DNA from: Spirochaetia bacterium
GTDB taxonomy: Bacteria > Spirochaetota > Spirochaetia > Treponematales > Treponemataceae
NCBI GenBank assembly: GCA_900769975.1
Contig: CAAGIR010000274.1
Span: forward strand, 1-29,822
Direction of reading: 5' to 3'
Length of the DNA: 29,822 bases
Shown here: positions 25,531 through 29,822 of the stretch, piece after piece
How the letters are laid out: the number at the start of each line of letters is the position of its first letter
Numbering within the stretch: position 1 is the first letter of the stretch
The notes under the pieces: model-generated
Told to the model about the DNA's origin: nothing
The model's input: only the letters and a program-made list of their open reading frames with translations
Database searches by the model: none
Translations under genes and position numbers: made by a program

Positions 25531-25536
25531 TATAAT
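25531..25536 (+). promoter_or_regulatory. -10 box of a candidate cheB promoter
   Basis: A perfect TATAAT, with no good -35 at 16-18 bp. TTGCA (25521-25525) and TGCAA (25540-25544) flank it as a small inverted repeat. Transcription would start near 25543, leaving a leader of about 37 bases with AGAAGG. Confidence 0.45.
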
Positions 25537-25579
25537 TATTGCAATAAATGGAAAAAATGCAAAAGAAGGTATAAATCAA

Positions 25580-26776
25580 ATGGATGATATTTCGGTAATG
25601 GTTTGTGATGATTCAGCGTTGATGCGGAATCTGATAGGTCGTATAGTTGAAGAAACTCAGGGAATGTCTGTTTGTGGAAAAGCAGAAAATGGTTTAGACT
25701 TAATTGAAAAACTTAAAACTTCTAAACCAGACGTAGTTTTGCTTGATATCGAAATGCCAAAAATGAACGGTATTGAATTCCTTAAAAAAAGAAGGGAATT
25801 GCTGTTGGATGTTCCTGTAATCATTTTGTCAAGTGTTGCAATAGAAGGTGCCTCAATTACAATGCAGGCTATTGAACTGGGTGCTTCTGATTTTATTACA
25901 AAACCAGGCGGATCTGTAACCTTAAAAATTGCCGACGTAACAAAAGATATCATAGAATATGTTGCTTCGTATGGTGGTGCTTATGCAGTTATGCATGGCA
26001 AACAGATTTATGATCCAGAATTTTTTGCAAATCAAATTAAATTAAAAGAAGCAGAACGTTTTGTTATAAAGAAAAAAGGCGAAGATCTGGCAAAAAGTGT
26101 TTCAATTAAACAGACCGATGCCGTTCCTACAACATGGTTTAAACCAAAAGTAAAAGAGCCTGTAGTTATTACCCCGGAACGAAATGGTGGCCGCATAGAA
26201 ATTATTGCCATAGGTATTTCTACTGGAGGACCAAATGCTTTGAGAGAAGTTTTCAAAAATATAGATCCAAACTTAAAACAGCCTGTACTTGTCGTTCAGC
26301 ATATGCCTGCAGGTTTTACAGCAGAATTTGCAAACAGCCTTAATTCCATTTGTCCTCTGCCAGTTTCAGAAGCAAAGGACGGAGAACCGATAGTGGGCGG
26401 TCATATTTACATTGCACCAGGAAGTTATCATATGTTTGTTGAACATAGAATGCTTGGTAATTTTATAAAACTTTCGCAGGATGCACAGCGAAACGGTCAT
26501 CGTCCTTCTTGTGATGTTCTGTTTGAATCCATTGCAGATATTTTTCAGAACAGGGCGTTGGGTGTAATTATGACAGGTATGGGAAAAGACGGTGCCGCAG
26601 AAATAACGGAAATGCGTAAAAAAGGTGCGTGGACACTTGGCCAGGACCAGGCTACAAGTATTGTTTACGGTATGCCGAAAGTTGCCTTTGAAATGGGAGG
26701 CGTTCAAAAACAAGTGTCTCTTGCAAATATGGCAGCAGAAATTAATAAACTGGCAAAAGAACACCTGTACGCTTAA
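25580..26776 (+). CDS. cheB: Chemotaxis response regulator protein-glutamate methylesterase
   Basis: 398 residues from ATG 25580, where the receiver domain begins (MDDISVMVCDDSALMR). CheB removes methyl groups from, and deamidates, chemoreceptors and is switched on by CheA phosphorylation. The receiver (about 1-125) has phospho-acceptor Asp56 in VVLLDIEMP. A linker of about 75 residues leads to the methylesterase domain (about 205-390) with the catalytic triad in GISTGGPNALR (Ser), QHMPAGFT (His) and MTGMGKDGAAE (Asp). An upstream reading from 25517 adds 21 residues that are not receiver-like and lie across the promoter. AGAAGG precedes the ATG by 10 bases. It ends 12 bases from a convergent minus-strand gene. 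Confidence 0.94.
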   Translation: MDDISVMVCDDSALMRNLIGRIVEETQGMSVCGKAENGLDLIEKLKTSKPDVVLLDIEMPKMNGIEFLKKRRELLLDVPVIILSSVAIEGASITMQAIELGASDFITKPGGSVTLKIADVTKDIIEYVASYGGAYAVMHGKQIYDPEFFANQIKLKEAERFVIKKKGEDLAKSVSIKQTDAVPTTWFKPKVKEPVVITPERNGGRIEIIAIGISTGGPNALREVFKNIDPNLKQPVLVVQHMPAGFTAEFANSLNSICPLPVSEAKDGEPIVGGHIYIAPGSYHMFVEHRMLGNFIKLSQDAQRNGHRPSCDVLFESIADIFQNRALGVIMTGMGKDGAAEITEMRKKGAWTLGQDQATSIVYGMPKVAFEMGGVQKQVSLANMAAEINKLAKEHLYA

Positions 26777-26788
26777 ATAAAATTAGAA

Positions 26789-27106
26789 TTATTTTGTTTT
26801 TTTTAAGATTTTTATATCGATGACAGATTTTTCTGAACGTGTCGAAAAATAAACAATTGCAGAAGAAATAAAAAACACAACCAGGACAACAAAAAAAGTA
26901 AACAATTCCGGTACAGTGTGATTTTCTGCAGTCGTTTTTTTTATTATTTTCCATAGTAAATCAGAAAGAGGCAAACCTCCAAAAGCACAAGCAACAGGAA
27001 AAATAAGGCACAAAGTATGCAAAAAGCGTTTTAAACTTGTGCGGTGAATGTTTTTTTCGATAATTGTATCGTTTATTTCTTTATTTATAGTGTTGTTGTT
27101 TTCCAT
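26789..27106 (-). CDS. Small membrane protein of unknown function
   Basis: 105 residues with two hydrophobic segments, near residues 29-50 (LHTLCLIFPVACAFGGLPLSDLLW) and 67-90 (ELFTFFVVLVVFFISSAIVYF), and a basic C-terminal tail. I recognise no family. Its ATG lies two bases after the stop of the TPR gene, so it is the last member of the minus-strand cluster with the prenyl synthase. Membrane location is all that the sequence supports. Confidence 0.65.
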   Translation of the reverse strand: MENNNTINKEINDTIIEKNIHRTSLKRFLHTLCLIFPVACAFGGLPLSDLLWKIIKKTTAENHTVPELFTFFVVLVVFFISSAIVYFSTRSEKSVIDIKILKKTK

Positions 27107-27108
27107 TT

Positions 27109-27627
27109 TTATTTTTCTAATTCCTTAATTGCTTTTTTACATTCTGCTTCGCCTTTTGGATTTTTTATGACAGAATAAGTATCTTTTAAATTGTACAGGG
27201 CATCAAGATAGTACGGATTAATGGACACTGCATATTCAAAATACTCTGCCGCTTTTTCATAATTTTCTGATTGGAATTCACATACTCCCATTAAATTCCA
27301 CAGATGAGAATGAAGCGGATTAAAATCAATTCCAGTTTCACAAATTGCACGAACAGAATCAAAATCTTTCAACATAAGGCAGACCGTAGCATAAGTTTCT
27401 TCTACGTCCAGATTTTCGGGAGAAATTGTATATGCTGTATATAAAGCCTGCTTTGCTTCTTCCAAATCACCTGCATCGCGGTATGTGATTCCTAAATTAT
27501 ACCAAAGAAGATAATTGTCACGTTCCAAAGTAATAGCACGCTTGAAACAGGCAATTGCTTCATTATAAGCACCGTCCGATGCAAGTATTATAGCCTGATT
27601 GTTTAAAACATCGCTTTTTTCTTTCAT
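27109..27627 (-). CDS. Tetratricopeptide-repeat protein
   Basis: 172 residues, made of about four TPR units from residue 5 on (GAYNEAIACFKRAITLERDN, AKQALYTAYTISPENL, NYEKAAEYFEYAVSINPYY). No signal peptide, so cytoplasmic. The start overlaps the prenyl synthase stop by four bases (ATGA), and AGAGG lies within that gene's last codons, so the two are translationally coupled. A protein-protein adaptor role is typical; the partner is unknown. Confidence 0.85.
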   Translation of the reverse strand: MKEKSDVLNNQAIILASDGAYNEAIACFKRAITLERDNYLLWYNLGITYRDAGDLEEAKQALYTAYTISPENLDVEETYATVCLMLKDFDSVRAICETGIDFNPLHSHLWNLMGVCEFQSENYEKAAEYFEYAVSINPYYLDALYNLKDTYSVIKNPKGEAECKKAIKELEK

Positions 27628-28679
27628 TTATAAACCTCTGGAATCATAGATAAAAACAGCTGTTCAATTTCTTGTGAATTAAAAAGCCTGCAGTTCTTTT
27701 TTATCAGTTCTGTTCCTTTTTGTGCCGCTTCCTTAATGCAGTCACTTTTTTGCAAAAGTTGAATACACTGTTCAACAGCCGGACTTTCAATGCCGTTTTT
27801 ACTTGCTAAATCCATAAATCTTGCAATATCTTCTTTTTCCTGTGGATATTTTTTTGCATGAATTAGTATAGGTAAACTTTTTTTTCGTTCAACAATATCA
27901 TCGCCACGTTTTTTTCCTGTGTTACCGGTAGTAAGGTTGATAACATCATCAATAATCTGAAATCCCATACCGATACTGGCAGCAATTTCTCCGTTTTTTG
28001 CTGCATCTTCGTACGACATTCCGCCAGCAATACAGCCAATAGTAGCCGCCAGCGAAGCAAGCGTACCAGTTTTGCTTTTTACCATTGCAAGATATTCTTC
28101 ATCTGATGGAAAAATTTCTGGATTGTTATGCCAGTAAATGTCCATTGCCTGTCCCAGATGGAGCCTTCTTAATTCCTGAGTGTAAGCTTCGTAAAGTTTA
28201 AGTTTTTGTTCTGCAGAAATATTAAGATTATTAATGCAAACAGGAGCTTCAAAATAAAGCCACGAACCTGCATTTAAAGCTTTGTCCATACCGTAGGTGA
28301 TGTAGGCGGCAGGTTTTCCACGCCTTAAATCTGAATTATCTTCTATATCATCATGTATTAAACTTGCAGTATGAACAAATTCTACAAGTGGTGTAAGGGA
28401 ATATGCCTGTTCTGAAGAGAGTGCAGTTTTCTTGTGTTGTTCTTTTGCCATATTATAGCATAAAATTAAAAGCAGCGGGCGCCATCGTTTTCCACCCAGT
28501 TCCATTAAAGATTTATTTGGTTCTATAAGATTTTGGATATGTTCTTTTGTGATGTTTTTGTCAATATTTCCAAAAGAATTAACAGTCCATTGTTTGTCTG
28601 CACATTTTGGCAGTGCATTGTTTAAAGCGTTTTCGATATTATGCAAAATCTGTGAAAAATCAAAATCTGTATTACTCAT
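27624..28679 (-). CDS. Trans-prenyl diphosphate synthase, GGPP synthase-like
   Basis: 351 residues. It condenses isopentenyl diphosphate onto an allylic diphosphate to make a longer prenyl chain for lipid carriers or quinones; chain length cannot be read with certainty. The GGKRWRP substrate-binding motif (62-68) and the first Asp-rich motif DDIED (110-114, then NSDLRRGKPA) are intact. The second is DDVIN (244-248), with Asn at the last place instead of Asp. The stretch LGQAMDIYWHNN followed by DEEYLAMVKSKTGTLASLA looks much more like eukaryotic GGPP synthases as I remember them than like IspA or IspB. The cluster continues with a TPR protein and a small membrane protein. No Shine-Dalgarno; the -10 box is 6 bases from the ATG. 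Confidence 0.88.
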   Translation of the reverse strand: MSNTDFDFSQILHNIENALNNALPKCADKQWTVNSFGNIDKNITKEHIQNLIEPNKSLMELGGKRWRPLLLILCYNMAKEQHKKTALSSEQAYSLTPLVEFVHTASLIHDDIEDNSDLRRGKPAAYITYGMDKALNAGSWLYFEAPVCINNLNISAEQKLKLYEAYTQELRRLHLGQAMDIYWHNNPEIFPSDEEYLAMVKSKTGTLASLAATIGCIAGGMSYEDAAKNGEIAASIGMGFQIIDDVINLTTGNTGKKRGDDIVERKKSLPILIHAKKYPQEKEDIARFMDLASKNGIESPAVEQCIQLLQKSDCIKEAAQKGTELIKKNCRLFNSQEIEQLFLSMIPEVYK

Positions 28680-28685
28680 ACGTTA

Positions 28686-28714
28686 AGTATAACTAAAAAA
28701 CAAAGAAAATACAA
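28686..28714 (-). promoter_or_regulatory. Promoter of the prenyl synthase cluster
   Basis: On the minus strand TTGTAT (28709-28714), 17 bp, TATACT (28686-28691). The -10 ends 6 bases before the ATG, again predicting a leaderless transcript. The -35 matches only three positions. Confidence 0.5.
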
Positions 28715-28734
28715 ATGATATAATTAATGCTGCG

Positions 28735-29030
28735 TGTTGATAAAACGGGTGTTTTTACTCAGTATTTCCACAAGTTATCCACAAGCTTTTTACACGTTAT
28801 GTGGATAAAAATTTTGTCAATAGGTTTTGTAAAAAAAAATTAAAAAAATAAGTATTTTTATATAAACATGTAATTGTATATATTATCGATAATTAAGATG
28901 CAAAATTAATGATTGTACTGTAAAAAACAACAAAATCCAAAAAAATTTTAAAAATATATTGACATAAAAAAACAAAAAATGAAAAATTACGCACAAGTTA
29001 TCCACATTTTGTCAAATATTATGTGCATAA
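28735..29030. other. DnaA-box cluster, candidate replication origin or DnaA-binding control region
   Basis: The 389-base gap 28680-29068 holds no gene. Perfect TTATCCACA boxes lie at 28775-28783 (+), 28800-28808 (-) and 28998-29006 (+). One-mismatch boxes lie at 28735-28743 (-, TTATCAACA) and 29022-29030 (-, TTATGCACA). Two of the perfect boxes sit in a shared 15-base direct repeat, CACAAGTTATCCACA (28769-28783 and 28992-29006), and ATTTTGTCAA also occurs twice (28811-28820 and 29006-29015). Between them lie about 180 bases of almost pure A+T, suitable for unwinding. dnaA and dnaN are not in the window, so origin function is inference. Confidence 0.55.
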
Positions 29031-29068
29031 AAGAAATTAATAAAATATCGTGAAATAAGATGATGAAA

Positions 29069-29620
29069 TTATCCTAGCGAAACTTCTGCGTTACTATCTA
29101 TAGCGATAATTGAACGGCAGCCGGAACAACGGAAACGACCAGCCTTCATGGCACGTAATTTTTTATGGCAAATCGGACATGTAATTATAGCAGGGAAAGT
29201 TTCGTTTACTTTTACAGTGCCAGTTGCAAAAAAAGCACGAACTTCGTCAGCAGTTTGTTTAATGTTGAAGAATTGAGAGAAGCCTAAAAGCTGGAAAACT
29301 TCATAAACTTTTGGTTGAATTTCCAGAAGTACGACGTCGCCACCTTTTGGTTTTACGGTTTTGAGAAAAACAGTAAATGAACCGATTCCCGTTGAAGAAA
29401 CATAATTCAACGAAGAACAGTTAAATACGAGATTTATAAATCCTGCATCAATAACTTTTGAAATTTGTTTTTGAAAAAAACTAGAATTATAAGTATCAAT
29501 ATAACCACTTAAATAGCAGTAAATACCTTTAGCAATATCATCTGCCTTTCTAAGAGAAATAGTTAAACTTTCGTCCCTGTCATTATCAAAACCAGGAATT
29601 ATTTCATTATTCTCGAACAT
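29069..29620 (-). CDS. STAS-domain (anti-sigma antagonist type) protein with a C-terminal zinc ribbon
   Basis: 183 residues. Residues about 15-125 form a STAS domain: YCYLSGYIDTYN, LVFNCSSLNYVSSTGIGSF, GGDVVLLEIQPKVYEVFQLLGF. In SpoIIAA-type antagonists the switch motif is D-S-S-G with a phosphorylated Ser; here it is S75-S76-T77-G78, so Ser76 is the likely phosphosite although the Asp is lost. The tail has CPIC (Cys148, 151) and CSGC (Cys165, 168), a four-Cys zinc ribbon. The probable role is partner switching with a Ser kinase or phosphatase, and the zinc ribbon may add a contact. No kinase or sigma gene is adjacent. A short leader of about 12 bases and a poor Shine-Dalgarno precede the ATG. 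Confidence 0.85.
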   Translation of the reverse strand: MFENNEIIPGFDNDRDESLTISLRKADDIAKGIYCYLSGYIDTYNSSFFQKQISKVIDAGFINLVFNCSSLNYVSSTGIGSFTVFLKTVKPKGGDVVLLEIQPKVYEVFQLLGFSQFFNIKQTADEVRAFFATGTVKVNETFPAIITCPICHKKLRAMKAGRFRCSGCRSIIAIDSNAEVSLG

Positions 29621-29633
29621 ACTCTTTACCTAA

Positions 29634-29667
29634 ATTATACTATAACATAAATATTTAATAACTTCAA
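29634..29667 (-). promoter_or_regulatory. Promoter of the STAS gene
   Basis: On the minus strand TTGAAG (29662-29667), 17 bp, TATAGT (29639-29644), with an overlapping TATAAT at 29634-29639. Transcription would start about 6-12 bases before the ATG. Confidence 0.55.
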
Positions 29668-29710
29668 GAAAAAATCTTACATATAAATAAAAACAATGTA
29701 AAATAATGGC

Positions 29711-29735
29711 TCAATCATTTTTTTTGTGTGATTGA
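29711..29735. repeat. Inverted repeat TCAATCA / TGATTGA
   Basis: A perfect 7-bp inverted repeat (29711-29717 and 29729-29735) with an 11-base loop containing eight T, in the divergent gap between the STAS gene and the last gene. It could be an operator or a weak terminator. Confidence 0.5.
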
Positions 29736-29740
29736 ATAAA

Positions 29741-29800
29741 ATAGGGATAAAAGCCTGTATAATTGATTTTTCTATAAAACTAAACAGGCAGAATCCCTAT
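29741..29800 (+). promoter_or_regulatory. Nested inverted repeats enclosing a promoter and start codon
   Basis: ATAGGGAT (29741-29748) matches ATCCCTAT (29793-29800), and inside them GCCTGT (29753-29758) matches ACAGGC (29784-29789): 14 bp in two collinear blocks. TATAAT (29758-29763) lies at the inner edge of the left arm, and the right arm overlaps the ATG at 29799. No good -35 is visible. Confidence 0.6.
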
Positions 29801-29822
29801 GAATACTTATATCAGAATTCCA
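29799..29822 (+). CDS. Start of a further gene, partial
   Basis: ATG followed by seven open codons (MNTYIRIP) to the window edge. It is supported by the TATAAT at 29758-29763. No proper Shine-Dalgarno is seen; AGG in the right inverted-repeat arm is 10 bases away. Too short to identify. Confidence 0.35.

Noticed and set aside
26777..26800. Bidirectional terminator between cheB and the convergent membrane-protein gene
   Set aside because: The gap is 12 bases and the possible A/T pairing is too weak and irregular to call.
29741..29800. Invertible promoter
   Set aside because: The enclosed segment is only about 25-45 bases, too short for a typical site-specific inversion.
1..29822. CRISPR arrays, insertion sequences, prophage genes
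   Set aside because: No regularly spaced repeats and no transposase, integrase or phage structural protein are present.

Overview
The window looks like chromosomal DNA of a spirochaete, most likely a gut or rumen Treponema. The clues are very AT-rich DNA, a DUF4954-type beta-helix protein, a large acyl-CoA dehydratase activase-like protein, chemotaxis genes cheR and cheB, a STAS antagonist, and a complete glucuronate route typical of bacteria that live on plant cell-wall sugars. The assignment to genus is inference; there is no rRNA gene here to settle it.

Layout. 1-39 may be the last codons of a + strand gene. 87-2906 (-) is a secreted M16-like protein without the zinc motif. It shares a divergent promoter region with 3019-5187 (+), a DUF4954 protein. 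5188-5392 holds a compact, GC-rich, hairpin-rich element. 5393-10018 is a 1541-residue fused activase/reductase-like iron-sulfur protein, followed by an exported protein of unknown function (10056-11426). After a run of ten G, 11530-18478 forms an envelope cluster: a TPR protein, a predicted outer-membrane barrel with two TonB-box-like segments, ExbB, ExbD and TonB. 18602-24486 is the operon uxuA-uxuB-uxaC-kdgA-kdgK, with a strong promoter, an upstream palindromic operator and a clear Rho-independent terminator. cheR (24644-25468) and cheB (25580-26776) follow. On the minus strand, 28679-26789 is an overlapping cluster of a prenyl diphosphate synthase, a TPR protein and a small membrane protein. 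The 389-base gap 28680-29068 holds a cluster of DnaA boxes around very AT-rich DNA. A STAS/zinc-ribbon protein (29069-29620, -) and the first codons of a further gene (29799 onward, inside nested inverted repeats) end the window.

How the genes work together. UxaC, UxuB, UxuA, KdgK and KdgA convert D-glucuronate through fructuronate, mannonate, KDG and KDPG to pyruvate and glyceraldehyde 3-phosphate. ExbB, ExbD and TonB would energise an outer-membrane protein from the proton motive force, and the adjacent barrel is the obvious partner. CheR and CheB set receptor methylation.

Most interesting signals: (1) a poly-G tract in the spacer of a candidate promoter ahead of the envelope cluster, as expected for a phase-variable switch; (2) a recurring arrangement in which a good -10 box lies 6-8 bases before the ATG with no Shine-Dalgarno, predicting leaderless mRNAs for five genes that head transcription units; (3) the DnaA-box cluster; (4) the GC-rich structured element before the activase gene; (5) a prenyl synthase that resembles eukaryotic GGPP synthases around its first aspartate motif.
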